64,000 bases of DNA from Flavobacteriaceae bacterium (GTDB taxonomy: Bacteria > Bacteroidota > Bacteroidia > Flavobacteriales > Flavobacteriaceae), in assembly GCA_030148025.1 (NCBI GenBank), contig JASBUG010000039.1:1-64000 (forward strand), given 5' to 3'. The position numbers and the translations under genes were made by a program. The notes under the pieces were generated by a model, which was given only the letters and a program-made list of their open reading frames with translations, was not told the DNA's origin and searched no databases. Below, in pieces: positions 31,881-41,249 of the stretch (position 1 is the first letter of the stretch; every line of letters starts with the position of its first letter).

Positions 31881-32627
31881 TTATTTTTTATTTACTTGTT
31901 GAATGTATTTTTCTAAAGCCATGGTCATAGATGGTGTTTCTGGTGTTGGTGCAGAAATATCTACTCTTAAACCTTTGTTCTCAACAGCTTTAATAGTGGT
32001 GTTTCCAAATACTGCAATACGTGTATCGTTCTGCTTAAAATCTGGGAAGTTATGAAATAACGATTCTATACCTGAAGGGCTAAAGAAAACCAATACATCG
32101 TAATAAACATTTGCCAGATCAGATAGGTCGCTTATAACCGTTTTATAAAACGTAGCTTGTTTCCAGTCTACACCTAATTTGTCTAATGTGTTTGGTACTA
32201 ATGGCTTAACTTTATCTGTAGTTGGTAACAAGAACTTTTCATCCTTATACTTTTTGATTAAAGGAGAAAGGTCTGGAAAAGTTCGCTTCCCTACATAAAT
32301 TTTACGTTTTCTATATACTACATATTTCTGTAAGTAGTATGCCACAGCTTCCGATTGGCAGAAATATTTCATAGTATCTGGCACTTTAAAGCGCATTTCA
32401 TCTGCTACTCTAAAGAAATGATCTACAGCATTTCTACTTGTTAATATAATTGCTGTATAGTTGTTTAAATCAACTTTTTGCAATCTAATTTCTTTTGCTG
32501 GTACACCTTCAACATGAATAAAAGGTCTAAAATCGATCTTTACACGTTGTTTTTCCTGTAGGTCAAAATAAGGAGAATTCTCTACTTTAGGTTCTGGCTG
32601 AGAAACCAAAATTGTTTTCACTTTCAT
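31881..32627 (-). CDS. hemD: Uroporphyrinogen-III synthase
   Basis: Closes hydroxymethylbilane into uroporphyrinogen III for haem and sirohaem. 248 residues with the two-lobed HemD layout: the first lobe has AIILTSRNAVDHFFRVADE and the second ends VLVFFSPSGIESLF and IAVFGNTTIKAVENKG. HemD is poorly conserved, but these TSRNA and FSPSG segments are diagnostic. A 27-nt gap separates it from DUF4271 upstream, a frequent flavobacterial pair. Confidence 0.9.
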   Translation of the reverse strand: MKVKTILVSQPEPKVENSPYFDLQEKQRVKIDFRPFIHVEGVPAKEIRLQKVDLNNYTAIILTSRNAVDHFFRVADEMRFKVPDTMKYFCQSEAVAYYLQKYVVYRKRKIYVGKRTFPDLSPLIKKYKDEKFLLPTTDKVKPLVPNTLDKLGVDWKQATFYKTVISDLSDLANVYYDVLVFFSPSGIESLFHNFPDFKQNDTRIAVFGNTTIKAVENKGLRVDISAPTPETPSMTMALEKYIQQVNKK

Positions 32628-32654
32628 AGGTCGACTTGTCTTTTTTACTCTAAA

Positions 32655-33302
32655 TTAACTATCTATAAATAGCTTATATAAAATTACATAAGGTGCAATT
32701 TCGAGTGCGCAAAGATACAAAATAAAATAGAAAAAATTAGCTATTATTAATTTTTGATGCGCTTTAAAGGAGGTTATAAACCCAATTAGGTTGATAATTA
32801 ATAGTAATCCTAGTATTACATAAATAATTGTTGTACTTGGTTTAATTGTAAAAATCAACACCGTATTAATAGGTAATAACAAAAGGCCGATAAAGTTTTT
32901 ATAATTAGTTTTTTGAAAAAGATAAGAGTCAATTAGTGCATCAATATTAAAAACACTACCTATTAATCGTTCTAGTAATATTTTAATAAGAATGATGGCT
33001 CCAATTCCTAAAATTATTTTTAAGAAAACTAAAATGTCAAAAGGGAGCGACTCAAATAATGTATTGTAGCATATAAAACAAAAAAGTGATAGCGAAATAA
33101 TAAGATTTATAAATAGTAAAGAATCAAATTGGTCTATAAATTTCTGTTCTCTGGAGTATATTTTTAGATATTTAGAATTACCAACAACCCATAAAAAATC
33201 TTGAAATCTGGCACTAAATGCATATTTTGTTAATGCCAAAATTGAGAGGCAAAAAACAATTAAAATAGTAAACCATTCGTTAGATATTACTTCGCGTAGC
33301 AT
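32655..33302 (-). CDS. DUF4271 family membrane protein
   Basis: 215 residues with about six membrane helices (WFTILIVFCLSILALTKYAF near the N-terminus). I recognise DUF4271, a flavobacterial family of unknown function regularly placed upstream of hemD. The KYLKIYSREQKF loop after the first helix is a useful marker. Not assignable to a transport class by eye. Confidence 0.75.
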   Translation of the reverse strand: MLREVISNEWFTILIVFCLSILALTKYAFSARFQDFLWVVGNSKYLKIYSREQKFIDQFDSLLFINLIISLSLFCFICYNTLFESLPFDILVFLKIILGIGAIILIKILLERLIGSVFNIDALIDSYLFQKTNYKNFIGLLLLPINTVLIFTIKPSTTIIYVILGLLLIINLIGFITSFKAHQKLIIANFFYFILYLCALEIAPYVILYKLFIDS

Positions 33303-33353
33303 GAATGCTAAATTATGAAGAATATTTCTATAAAATTAGTCCTTTAAAAAACT

Positions 33354-33361
33354 TACTTTTG
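33354..33361 (+). promoter_or_regulatory. -7 promoter box for the mannosyltransferase operon
   Basis: TACTTTTG matches TAnnTTTG, 17 nt before the ATG at 33379. Confidence 0.5.
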
Positions 33362-33378
33362 CTAAAATTATTTTTTAA

Positions 33379-34110
33379 ATGAAAGACGCTATTGTCATCA
33401 TACCAACGTTTAATGAAATAGAGAATATTGGAGCTATTATTCGAGCAACCCTTGGGTTAAAGAAGCAGTTTCATATTTTGGTTGTTGATGATAATTCTCC
33501 AGATTTAACAAGTCTAAAAGTTAAAGAACTGCAACAAGAATTTCCAGAACAACTATTTTTAGAAGTGCGAAAAGAAAAATCTGGATTAGGTACGGCATAT
33601 ATTCATGGGTTTAAATGGTGCTTAGATAAAGGGTATCAATATATTTTTGAAATGGATGCCGATTTTTCACATAACCCCAACGATTTAGAAAAACTGTATA
33701 ATGCTTGCCATATTGATGGTGCAGATATGTCTATTGGCTCACGATACATAGGGAATAAAATTAATGTAGTTAATTGGGACATAAAACGAGTGCTGTTATC
33801 ATATTTTGCATCGAGATATGTTAGATTGATCACTAGAATGCCAATAGCAGATACTACCGCTGGATATGTGTGTTATAAAAGACATGTTTTAGAAAGCATT
33901 GATCTTGATAAAATAAAATTTGTTGGATATGCTTTTCAAATTGAAATGAAATTCAAAGCGTATCTTAAGAAATTTAAAATAAAGGAAGTTCCTGTGATAT
34001 TTACAGATAGAACAAAAGGAGAGTCAAAATTGAGTGGCGGTATTATTTCTGAAGCAATATTTGGCGTTATTTCAATGAAACTTAAAAGTATATTTAGAAG
34101 AAGATCATAA
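33379..34110 (+). CDS. Polyprenol monophosphomannose synthase-like glycosyltransferase
   Basis: GT2 enzyme that moves a sugar from a nucleotide donor to a polyprenyl phosphate. The N-terminal IIPTFNEIENIGAIIRA, metal-binding VVDDNSPD, FEMDADFSHNP and SIGSRYIGN match dolichyl- or polyprenyl-phosphate mannose synthases. 243 residues without the C-terminal membrane anchor of some homologues. Followed after 2 nt by pyrC. The product may feed protein or surface-glycan glycosylation, which is common in Bacteroidota. Donor sugar is inferred from family resemblance. Confidence 0.88.
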   Translation: MKDAIVIIPTFNEIENIGAIIRATLGLKKQFHILVVDDNSPDLTSLKVKELQQEFPEQLFLEVRKEKSGLGTAYIHGFKWCLDKGYQYIFEMDADFSHNPNDLEKLYNACHIDGADMSIGSRYIGNKINVVNWDIKRVLLSYFASRYVRLITRMPIADTTAGYVCYKRHVLESIDLDKIKFVGYAFQIEMKFKAYLKKFKIKEVPVIFTDRTKGESKLSGGIISEAIFGVISMKLKSIFRRRS

Positions 34111-34112
34111 AT

Positions 34113-35459
34113 ATGAACAATAGAACGGTATTAATTAAGAATGCAAGAATAGTGAATGAAGGCACTATTTTTAATGGTGATATTCTTATTGAAAATGAGT
34201 ACATAAAAGAAATAGCAGAGTCTATAAGTGCTAAATCTCCAGATGTACAGGTGTTTGATGCAGAAAATAATTATGTATTACCAGGCGTGATAGATGATCA
34301 AGTTCACTTTAGAGAACCAGGACTTACACATAAAGCTAATATAGAAACAGAATCTAGAGCTGCAATTGCAGGAGGAATCACTTCTTTTATTGAGATGCCT
34401 AATACAAATCCGCAAACAACAACTATAGAAAAGTTGGAGGATAAGTTTGAAATAGCTTCAAAAACCTCTTATGCTAACTATTCATTTATGTTTGGAGGTA
34501 CTAATGATAATCTGGATGAAGTTTTAAAAGTAGATGCTAAAAATGTAGCTGGACTAAAATTATTTTTGGGCTCTTCTACTGGTAATATGTTAGTAGATAA
34601 CCCAGAAGTTTTAGAAAAGATATTTTCAAGTACTGACCTTGTGATATCTGTACATTGCGAAGATGAGGCAACCATTAGAAAAAACACAGAAGACTATATA
34701 GCTAAATATGGTGATGATATTCCAATTAAATACCATCCAATCATTAGAAGTGAAGAGGCTTGTTATTTGTCATCTTCCAAGGCTATAGAACTGGCAAAGA
34801 AAACGGGTGCAAGATTGCATATTTTTCATTTATCAACAGGAAAAGAAACAAACTTGTTTACGAATAAAATTCCGTTAAAAGATAAAAAGATAACTGCCGA
34901 GGTGTGTGTACACCACTTATGGTTTTCAGATAAAGATTATGACGAAAAAGGAACATTTATAAAATGGAATCCTGCGGTAAAAACGGAGAAAGATAGAGCA
35001 CAATTATGGGAAGCATTATTAGACGATAGAATTGATGTTATTGCTACAGACCATGCGCCACATACTTTAGAAGAGAAAAACAACGTTTATACTAAAGCAC
35101 CTTCTGGTGGGCCATTAGTACAACATGCCTTGTCGGCAATGTTAGAAGCATATCATCAAGAAAAAATATCTTTAGAGAAGATTGTTGAGAAGATGTGCCA
35201 TAATCCTGCTATTTTGTTTCAGATAGAAAAGCGTGGATATATTAAGGAAGGCTATTTTGCAGATCTTGTAATTGTAAACGCTAATAACCCATGGACAGTA
35301 ACAAAAGACAATGTGCTTTATAAATGCGGTTGGTCTCCATTTGAAGGTACTACTTTTAAATCGAGAGTAACCCACACGTTTGTAAATGGGGAGCTAGCAT
35401 ATAAGAACTTTAAATTTTACGATGTAAAAGCTGGAAAACGACTAACATTTAATAGATGA
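34113..35459 (+). CDS. pyrC: Dihydroorotase
   Basis: Zinc amidohydrolase of pyrimidine synthesis, cyclising carbamoyl aspartate. The metal motif is present but altered at its first position (GVIDDQVHFREPGLTHKAN, with Q for H in DxHxH), then IEMPNTNPQT, the lysine/metal segment GLKLFLGSSTGN, HIFHLSTG, and the catalytic ATDHAPHTLEEKN. 448 residues (class I type). It overlaps the following DUF4296 gene by 4 nt. The H-to-Q change at the DxHxR motif is worth noting, but DQVHFREPG is common in this clade. Confidence 0.94.
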   Translation: MNNRTVLIKNARIVNEGTIFNGDILIENEYIKEIAESISAKSPDVQVFDAENNYVLPGVIDDQVHFREPGLTHKANIETESRAAIAGGITSFIEMPNTNPQTTTIEKLEDKFEIASKTSYANYSFMFGGTNDNLDEVLKVDAKNVAGLKLFLGSSTGNMLVDNPEVLEKIFSSTDLVISVHCEDEATIRKNTEDYIAKYGDDIPIKYHPIIRSEEACYLSSSKAIELAKKTGARLHIFHLSTGKETNLFTNKIPLKDKKITAEVCVHHLWFSDKDYDEKGTFIKWNPAVKTEKDRAQLWEALLDDRIDVIATDHAPHTLEEKNNVYTKAPSGGPLVQHALSAMLEAYHQEKISLEKIVEKMCHNPAILFQIEKRGYIKEGYFADLVIVNANNPWTVTKDNVLYKCGWSPFEGTTFKSRVTHTFVNGELAYKNFKFYDVKAGKRLTFNR

Positions 35460-35977
35460 AAAAAATTGTAAATATTCTATTGATTTTTTTAGTGATTCTA
35501 TCTTGCAAGAATAACACAGTAGATAGACCTAAAAAGCCAAAAAACCTTATAAAGAAAGAGGTTATGGCTAGTATTATTTACGATATGTCCATTTTTACTG
35601 CAGCTAAAGGTGTAAATAAGAAATTAATTGAAGCCAATGGAATTTTACCTGAAGAATATGTGTATAAAAAATATAATATTGATAGTACGCAATTTGCTTT
35701 AAGTAACGAATATTATGCGTATAATATTGAAGATTATGAAGACATATATTCTAAGGTGCAAACCAAGCTTAAAAACGAAAAAAGGGTTTTAGATTCGTTA
35801 GTTGGAAAAGAAAATGAAGCTAGAAAATTAGAGAGTCAAAGACTACGTAATAGAAGAGATTCTATAAAACGTGCAGGAGGACTTAAAAAAGAGGAAAAAG
35901 AACTTTTAAAACAAAAAGGAGTTACTCCAAATCCTTCAAAAATAATTGACACGTTAAAGCGAGTGAATCGTCAATAG
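35456..35977 (+). CDS. DUF4296 lipoprotein
   Basis: 173 residues. The start MKKIVNILLIFLVILSC is a lipoprotein signal with the lipobox cysteine at residue 17, then a DUF4296 domain (MASIIYDMSIFTAAKG, EEYVYKKYNIDSTQF), then a charged, coiled-coil-like tail rich in Lys, Glu and Arg. Translationally coupled to pyrC (ATGA). The mannosyltransferase-pyrC-DUF4296 order recurs in flavobacteria. Its last 56 nt overlap the convergent epimerase gene. Function unknown. Confidence 0.8.
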   Translation: MKKIVNILLIFLVILSCKNNTVDRPKKPKNLIKKEVMASIIYDMSIFTAAKGVNKKLIEANGILPEEYVYKKYNIDSTQFALSNEYYAYNIEDYEDIYSKVQTKLKNEKRVLDSLVGKENEARKLESQRLRNRRDSIKRAGGLKKEEKELLKQKGVTPNPSKIIDTLKRVNRQ

Positions 35978-36935
35978 ATTCAAAATTATAGTTTAAAGTA
36001 TCCTTTATTTTATTGTTGTCGTAATTTGACTTGGTTGTAATAGATCTAACAGCATGTTTGGTTAAACGACGTTTCTTTTTTAGCATATGAGCTCGTAACC
36101 AATCTAAACGCCATGCAGCACTTAAAATTAATTTTGAAGCTTTTTTTGTTGGTGCTTTAACTTTTAGATATGTAGCTGCCTTGGTAAAAAAATCTTTATA
36201 GCTTAAATTTTCAGACACTAGAATATATCTATGGTTAGAAATAGAGTTTTCCATTAGTAAAATCATAGGTTTAACAACATCTATTACACTCACATAACCA
36301 ACACTTCCATTAGTATATCTTGTTAAGCCTTTATAAACAAGTTTTATTAAGCTACCACTCCCTCCACCTCGCCAATGACCTGGGCCAATAATAACCCCAG
36401 GATTAACTATTACTGCATCCAAACCTTCCTGAGTGCCACGCCAAACTTCCATTTCAGCGCCATATTTTGTAATGGCATACACACTATGGTCTTCTTCTGG
36501 ATTCCAGTGTGTTTCTTCAGTAATTAGGGTATCGTGTTCACTCTTTCCAATAGTGGCTATTGAACTTACATAACACAGTTTTTTAACTTGGTTAGAAATA
36601 CTAAGGTTAACAATGTTTGCTGTACCTTCAATGTTTACACGTCTTAATGTGTAATAATCTCTCACATCAAAAGATATAAAAGCAGCGCAATGATATACTT
36701 TAGTAATGCCTTTAAAAGCTTCTGTAAGATCTGGAATATCCAGCAAGGTAGCTTTTATCCATTCAATTTTAGAAAAGTATTGATCGACATTACTGGTGTA
36801 ATATGAGAATACATGTTTAACCAGATCAATTTTTTTTTCAGACCTATAAATAGCTCTTACTTTCTTCTCTGTTTTGGTTAATTCATATAGCAAATGACTT
36901 CCAACCAAACCTGTTCCACCAGTAACTAATATCAT
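35922..36935 (-). CDS. NAD-dependent epimerase/dehydratase family protein
   Basis: 337-residue extended SDR. The N-terminal cofactor loop is MILVTGGTGLVGSHLLYEL and the catalytic YxxxK is seen in HSVYAITKYGAEM near residue 154, with a VYHCAAFISFD segment before it. Substrate is unknown; the C-terminal region resembles dihydroflavonol-reductase-like SDRs more than sugar epimerases. Convergent with the DUF4296 gene with an unusual 56-nt coding overlap, divergent from tyrS. Confidence 0.85.
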   Translation of the reverse strand: MILVTGGTGLVGSHLLYELTKTEKKVRAIYRSEKKIDLVKHVFSYYTSNVDQYFSKIEWIKATLLDIPDLTEAFKGITKVYHCAAFISFDVRDYYTLRRVNIEGTANIVNLSISNQVKKLCYVSSIATIGKSEHDTLITEETHWNPEEDHSVYAITKYGAEMEVWRGTQEGLDAVIVNPGVIIGPGHWRGGGSGSLIKLVYKGLTRYTNGSVGYVSVIDVVKPMILLMENSISNHRYILVSENLSYKDFFTKAATYLKVKAPTKKASKLILSAAWRLDWLRAHMLKKKRRLTKHAVRSITTKSNYDNNKIKDTLNYNFESIDDSLALTCQLFLKDLE

Positions 36936-36981
36936 AAGACTAAATTACTGTTTTTTCTTTTCTCATCATGACCTAAAAAAT

Positions 36982-36989
36982 TATCTTTG
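36982..36989 (+). promoter_or_regulatory. -7 promoter box for tyrS
   Basis: TATCTTTG matches TAnnTTTG, 17 nt before the tyrS ATG. Confidence 0.55.
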
Positions 36990-37006
36990 TTCAAATTTTC
37001 AAACAA

Positions 37007-38302
37007 ATGATAAAGAATTTTATAGAAGAGTTAACATGGCGAGGTATGATTCATGATACTATGCCTGGAGCAGATGAACACTTAATGGAAAGTATGCGTA
37101 GTGCATATGTTGGATTTGACCCAACAGCAGATTCTTTACATATTGGGAATTTAGTCCCAATAATGTTATTGGCGCACTATCAGCGTTGTGGGCATAAGCC
37201 AGTGGCATTAGTAGGTGGAGCTACAGGAATGATAGGTGACCCTTCTGGAAAATCTAGTGAACGTAATTTGTTGGATGAAAAAACACTACGTCATAATCAA
37301 GAAGCAATTAAAGGGCAGCTTTCCCATTTTCTAGATTTTGAAAGTGATGCAGAGAATGCTGCAGTGCTAGTAAATAACTACGACTGGATGAAGGAGTTCT
37401 CGTTTTTGGAGTTTATTCGAGATGTAGGCAAGCATATTACAGTTAATTATATGATGGCTAAAGATTCTGTTAAGAATAGAATTTCTTCAGAATCTTCAGA
37501 AGGAATGAGCTTTACAGAGTTTACCTATCAATTGGTTCAGGGTTACGACTTCCTTCATTTATACAGAGCAAATAACTGTACCATTCAAATGGGAGGAAGT
37601 GATCAATGGGGTAATATTACAACTGGAACTGAGCTTATTAGAAGAATAGGAAATGGAAAAGGCTTTGCTATTACTTGTCCGTTAATTACAAAATCTGATG
37701 GATCGAAATTTGGAAAATCTGAAGGCGGTAATGTTTGGTTAGATGCTAAAAGAACCTCTCCTTATAAATTCTATCAATATTGGTTGAACTCTAGTGATGA
37801 AGATGCAGAAAAGTATATCAAGATATTTACGTTTTTAACTAAAGATGAGGTTGAAGCTATTGTTAGTGAGCATCAGGAAGCACCTCATATGAGAATTCTT
37901 CAGAAGCGTTTGGCAAAAGAAATTACCGTAATGGTACATTCGCAAGCAGATTTTGAAAATGCAGAAAAAGCATCCAATATTCTGTTTAGTAAAACTTTTA
38001 AGGAAGATATACAAACATTAGATGAATCAACGTTTTTAGATGTCTTTGAAGGTGTACCTCAAGCTGAAATATCAAAAGCTGAAATAGATGCAGGCTTAGA
38101 TATGATTGGAGCACTTGCTGCTAAAACAAGTTTCCTGAACTCTAATGGAGAAGCTAGAAGAGCGCTAAAAGAAAATTCTGTATCTGTAAATAAGGAGAAA
38201 GTAAAAGAAGATTATAAAATTACAGATGCCGATTTAATTAATAACACCTATGTTATTTTAAATAAAGGAAAACGAAACACCTATATTATAAAAGCTGTTT
38301 AA
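37007..38302 (+). CDS. tyrS: Tyrosyl-tRNA synthetase
   Basis: Class Ic synthetase charging tRNA-Tyr. The HIGH equivalent is [18 protein letters not shown] near residue 38, the tyrosine pocket [12 protein letters not shown], and the KMSKS equivalent is [15 protein letters not shown] near residue 230. The C-terminal S4-like domain ([17 protein letters not shown]) is present. 431 residues, full length. A 12-bp stem (38309-38341) follows the stop. Confidence 0.97.
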   Translation: MIKNFIEELTWRGMIHDTMPGADEHLMESMRSAYVGFDPTADSLHIGNLVPIMLLAHYQRCGHKPVALVGGATGMIGDPSGKSSERNLLDEKTLRHNQEAIKGQLSHFLDFESDAENAAVLVNNYDWMKEFSFLEFIRDVGKHITVNYMMAKDSVKNRISSESSEGMSFTEFTYQLVQGYDFLHLYRANNCTIQMGGSDQWGNITTGTELIRRIGNGKGFAITCPLITKSDGSKFGKSEGGNVWLDAKRTSPYKFYQYWLNSSDEDAEKYIKIFTFLTKDEVEAIVSEHQEAPHMRILQKRLAKEITVMVHSQADFENAEKASNILFSKTFKEDIQTLDESTFLDVFEGVPQAEISKAEIDAGLDMIGALAAKTSFLNSNGEARRALKENSVSVNKEKVKEDYKITDADLINNTYVILNKGKRNTYIIKAV

Positions 38303-38308
38303 ATAACA

Positions 38309-38341
38309 AAGTCTGGTTACTATAATTATGTAACCAGACTT
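38309..38341. terminator. Long hairpin after tyrS, poor T tract
   Basis: AAGTCTGGTTAC (38309-38320) pairs perfectly with GTAACCAGACTT (38330-38341) around a 9-nt A/T loop. It sits 7 nt after the tyrS stop, where a terminator is expected, but the next bases are CGAAAAAAA, not Ts. It could be a 3'-end stabiliser or Rho-dependent end. The rest of the gap to the next gene holds a weaker dyad and nothing else I can name. Confidence 0.5.
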
Positions 38342-38454
38342 CGAAAAAAACTAACCAACCTAATTTTTCTTTATCATAGCAACTATTTGTTATGATATAT
38401 GTGTAAAGTCGAACTTGTATTCGAAACCTTTCAGATAATTACAATAAAAAATAC

Positions 38455-39435
38455 TTAAAGAGCCATTAGGTTACAGCCACGAATGTCTGAATGGTCAAAT
38501 CGACCTAGAATTTCAAAAGAATCATCAGCATATACCTTTCCTAAGTCTTGAGTAGCAATGAAGCTACAGGAGTTTATGTTAGCAAGATCAATAATATTAA
38601 CACCTCCAGTTTTGCCCTCTTTTTGAATGGTAAGTGCATCATCTGTGTCACGAGTTAAAACCTTCATCCAAGGTGGTGTTTTAAAAAGACTATGACCTTT
38701 AGAGTACGCTTGAGATAATAATTCGGTCATACCATATTCACTGTGAATTTTGTCTACACCAAACCCTTTTTGTAATAGTTCATGAAGTTCTGCTCTAATA
38801 AGCTCTTTTCGTCTGCCTTTCATACCACCAGTTTCCATAATAATAGTGTTATTTAGCTTCATATTATGGCGTTCAACAAAATCTAATAACGCAAAGGAAA
38901 CTCCTATAAGTAGTGTTTTTTTGTTTTGAGACTCTAATTGTGATATTGTTTGTTTTAGCTCTTCAAAGTTGTTTAAATAAAAACCACTTTCAGGGTGTTT
39001 AGAGCGGGATATCATATCGTTAACCATATAAATTAGCGACGATCCTTTTCGTTCTAGATAAGAAGGCAATAAAGCAAGCACAACATAATTTGTAATATCT
39101 CCGTAAAAATACTCAAACCCTTTTCGGAAACTTTGCTCGTATAAATTTATATCTGTAACAAAATGTTTACTTGTTACTTGTCCTGTTGTACCACTACTAC
39201 TAAATGTTTCTTGAATTTGGTTTTTTGAACTTAACACTTGATGTGATTTAAAAAATTGAATTGGTAAAAACGGAATATCCTCAATTGTTTTAACATCACT
39301 AGGGTGCTTATATAATAAATCGCAAAACGAACGATATACCTTATTGTTTTCAAACTGATGCTTAAAAATTTTAAGTGATATGGCTTCAAAATCTGTTTTA
39401 GATTTTATGCTAAAAATATCGTTGTGACTTATCAT
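38455..39435 (-). CDS. LuxE-like acyl-protein synthetase / acyl transferase
   Basis: About 326 residues from the ATG at 39435 (MISHNDIFSIKSKTDF). The ATP-binding loop of the ANL superfamily is present as FSSSGTTGQVTSKHF near residue 78, with ETGGMKGRRKELIRAEL and HSEYGMTELLSQAY later, matching the LuxE family. LuxE activates a fatty acid as acyl-AMP and carries it to a reductase; here no lux genes are present, so the acyl substrate and acceptor are unknown. A -7 box at 39443-39450 lies so close to the ATG that the mRNA is almost leaderless. Confidence 0.8.
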   Translation of the reverse strand: MISHNDIFSIKSKTDFEAISLKIFKHQFENNKVYRSFCDLLYKHPSDVKTIEDIPFLPIQFFKSHQVLSSKNQIQETFSSSGTTGQVTSKHFVTDINLYEQSFRKGFEYFYGDITNYVVLALLPSYLERKGSSLIYMVNDMISRSKHPESGFYLNNFEELKQTISQLESQNKKTLLIGVSFALLDFVERHNMKLNNTIIMETGGMKGRRKELIRAELHELLQKGFGVDKIHSEYGMTELLSQAYSKGHSLFKTPPWMKVLTRDTDDALTIQKEGKTGGVNIIDLANINSCSFIATQDLGKVYADDSFEILGRFDHSDIRGCNLMAL

Positions 39436-39442
39436 AATTCGA

Positions 39443-39450
39443 CAAAAATA
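39443..39450 (-). promoter_or_regulatory. -7 promoter box for the LuxE-like gene
   Basis: Minus strand TATTTTTG matches TAnnTTTG, only 8 nt from the ATG at 39435; supports that start over the upstream extension to 39474. Confidence 0.45.
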
Positions 39451-39458
39451 TAGAAAAT

Positions 39459-39492
39459 AAAAAAGCGCTACCATTAGGTAACGCTTTTTTTG
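39459..39492 (-). terminator. Intrinsic terminator after the lamin-tail T9SS protein
   Basis: On the minus strand a stem of about twelve pairs with one mismatch (AAAAGCGTTACC against GGTAGCGCTTTT, loop TAAT) runs into a T-rich stretch. Confidence 0.8.
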
Positions 39493-39508
39493 TTTATTAA
39501 GAAAGTGA

Positions 39509-41137
39509 CTACTTAATCACTAATTTTCTAGTGGTAATTGCATTGTCTTGAGTAGCTCTAAGAATATAAATTCCAGGAGTAAGACTTGTTACATCTAAAC
39601 GATTGTTTCTCACCTCTTGGCTTAAAACTTGTTTTCCTAAAACATCAAAAACATTTACAGCCATCGTAGCATTGTTATTGCTTGAGATATTTACATAGCC
39701 TTTTGATGCTGGATTAGGGTATAAGTTGAACCCGTTTATTTGCTCTTTATTAGTTGATAAAGTGTTTAGAGAGCCAGGAGTTCCTTTATCTCCTCCAGGG
39801 TTTATTTCAGATGTACTAGTTCCCCAACTAGAACCATTGTCATTGTCCGTGCTATTGAAAAGACCTGCATTTAACTCCATACTAGCACCAGCAGGGTCTG
39901 GAAACTCTGTTCCTCCATCCCAAGCTACTTGATCTATAATAGACCCAGAGCATGTTAAAATTATAGAGTCAGCTCCATTTCCTAATGTGTATGAGCTATA
40001 TTCGTAATTAACGGTGATGCCTCCATTTGTACCACTATCTGCATTATTTCCTAAGACTACAAAACCATTAGCCGGAACTATTAATGAAGAAGAAATTGCA
40101 TGAAAGTTTGAACCAGAATCAGAAAGTTCCCATCCATTTATATCTATTGGGCTTCCAGTTGTGTTATACAATTCAAACCATTCGCCATTCCCATCACTTA
40201 CTGCAGATGGGTTTTGCATTATTTCAGTAATAATAATATCTCCAGGGCTATTAGCACATGGGTTAGAAACAGAAAAATTCACAGTTGCATTTACAGCCGG
40301 AGCTATTGGTGTGTTAGAATTATTTACTAGCTCCATGAAAACTGTATAGCTTTGTCCATCTGAAACTGAAACTGATGCATCAGTAGTGTCATATTTCATC
40401 ATTGCACCACCACCATTTACTGTCCATCTAATGTGCCCATCACCTGATCCGTTTGCAACGTTAAAATTTTGAACATTAATTGAAATACTAACATTAGCAG
40501 TACCAGCCGTAAAAACTGCATTGTCAGATGGTGAAGTTATAGTTAAATTAGGTGCAGAAGAACAAGCAAAGTGAGAACCAATTTGACCCCATTCTGTATC
40601 TATAGCATAAGAAGTCCATTCAGAAGTAGCATCATCACTTCCAAAAGAATCTAATCCTACTGGATTTGGATCACAAATATCAGATTTTCTAACAAGAGTA
40701 CGATTTGAAGTGCTGCCTGATGTTCCAACTGTCCAAGCAGATCCTGGATCAGAGCCGATTTGTCCTATAACATCTATTACGGTTCCCGTTTTAAGTAAAG
40801 CAACCGCATCATCACCATTAAAAAAAGTAACAGTTGAAGCAAGATCTCCAGAATTAGCTATCGCTGGAGCAGCACTAGAGTTATAAATTACATAAACATC
40901 TCCATCTGATAAGTTTCCAGATAGCGCTTGAGTTCCTGTAGCTGTAGCAGAACCATTTGCATATAATTCAACAGAATAATTGCTAAGGTCAACACTTGCC
41001 CCAGTTCCATTATAAATTTCAAGCCATTTATTACTTGAAGAGCCTTCCCCATACATACTAAAGTATAAGTCTGAAGTTTGGGAAAAAGTTAATGTAGATA
41101 CTAGTAGAGATACTAATAAAAAGTAAAGTTTTTTCAT
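39509..41137 (-). CDS. Secreted protein with lamin-tail domains and T9SS type A sorting domain
   Basis: 542 residues: signal peptide (KKLYFLLVSLLVSTLTFSQ), a first lamin-tail-like beta domain (SSNKWLEIYNGTGASVDLS), a middle beta-sandwich-like region starting near residue 195 (NLTITSPSDNAVF), a second lamin-tail domain (IIITEIMQNPSAVSDGNGEW, then GEWFELYNTTGSPIDINGW), and a C-terminal T9SS type A domain (FNLYPNPASKGYVN ... TTRKLVIK). It should cross the outer membrane through the type IX system. No nuclease or other catalytic domain is seen; a surface-binding or structural role is more likely. Confidence 0.88.
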   Translation of the reverse strand: MKKLYFLLVSLLVSTLTFSQTSDLYFSMYGEGSSSNKWLEIYNGTGASVDLSNYSVELYANGSATATGTQALSGNLSDGDVYVIYNSSAAPAIANSGDLASTVTFFNGDDAVALLKTGTVIDVIGQIGSDPGSAWTVGTSGSTSNRTLVRKSDICDPNPVGLDSFGSDDATSEWTSYAIDTEWGQIGSHFACSSAPNLTITSPSDNAVFTAGTANVSISINVQNFNVANGSGDGHIRWTVNGGGAMMKYDTTDASVSVSDGQSYTVFMELVNNSNTPIAPAVNATVNFSVSNPCANSPGDIIITEIMQNPSAVSDGNGEWFELYNTTGSPIDINGWELSDSGSNFHAISSSLIVPANGFVVLGNNADSGTNGGITVNYEYSSYTLGNGADSIILTCSGSIIDQVAWDGGTEFPDPAGASMELNAGLFNSTDNDNGSSWGTSTSEINPGGDKGTPGSLNTLSTNKEQINGFNLYPNPASKGYVNISSNNNATMAVNVFDVLGKQVLSQEVRNNRLDVTSLTPGIYILRATQDNAITTRKLVIK

Positions 41138-41195
41138 ATAACAAAGAATTAATTAATTAAGGGCTACTAATATAGTGAGAAATTTAGGTATAAAA

Positions 41196-41226
41196 CGAAA
41201 AAAGCAGCTTAAAAAAGCTGCTTTAA
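41196..41226 (-). terminator. Intrinsic terminator after the small T9SS protein
   Basis: On the minus strand AAAGCAGCTT and AAGCTGCTTT form a 10-bp stem with a short T-rich loop, followed by TTTTCGTTTT. Confidence 0.85.
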
Positions 41227-41249
41227 CAATATCGTAACGTTAAGGTAAG

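Noticed and set aside
39436-39474. N-terminal extension of the LuxE-like protein
   Set aside because: The extension covers the -7 box and the shared terminator hairpin; MISHNDIF at 39435 is a better start.
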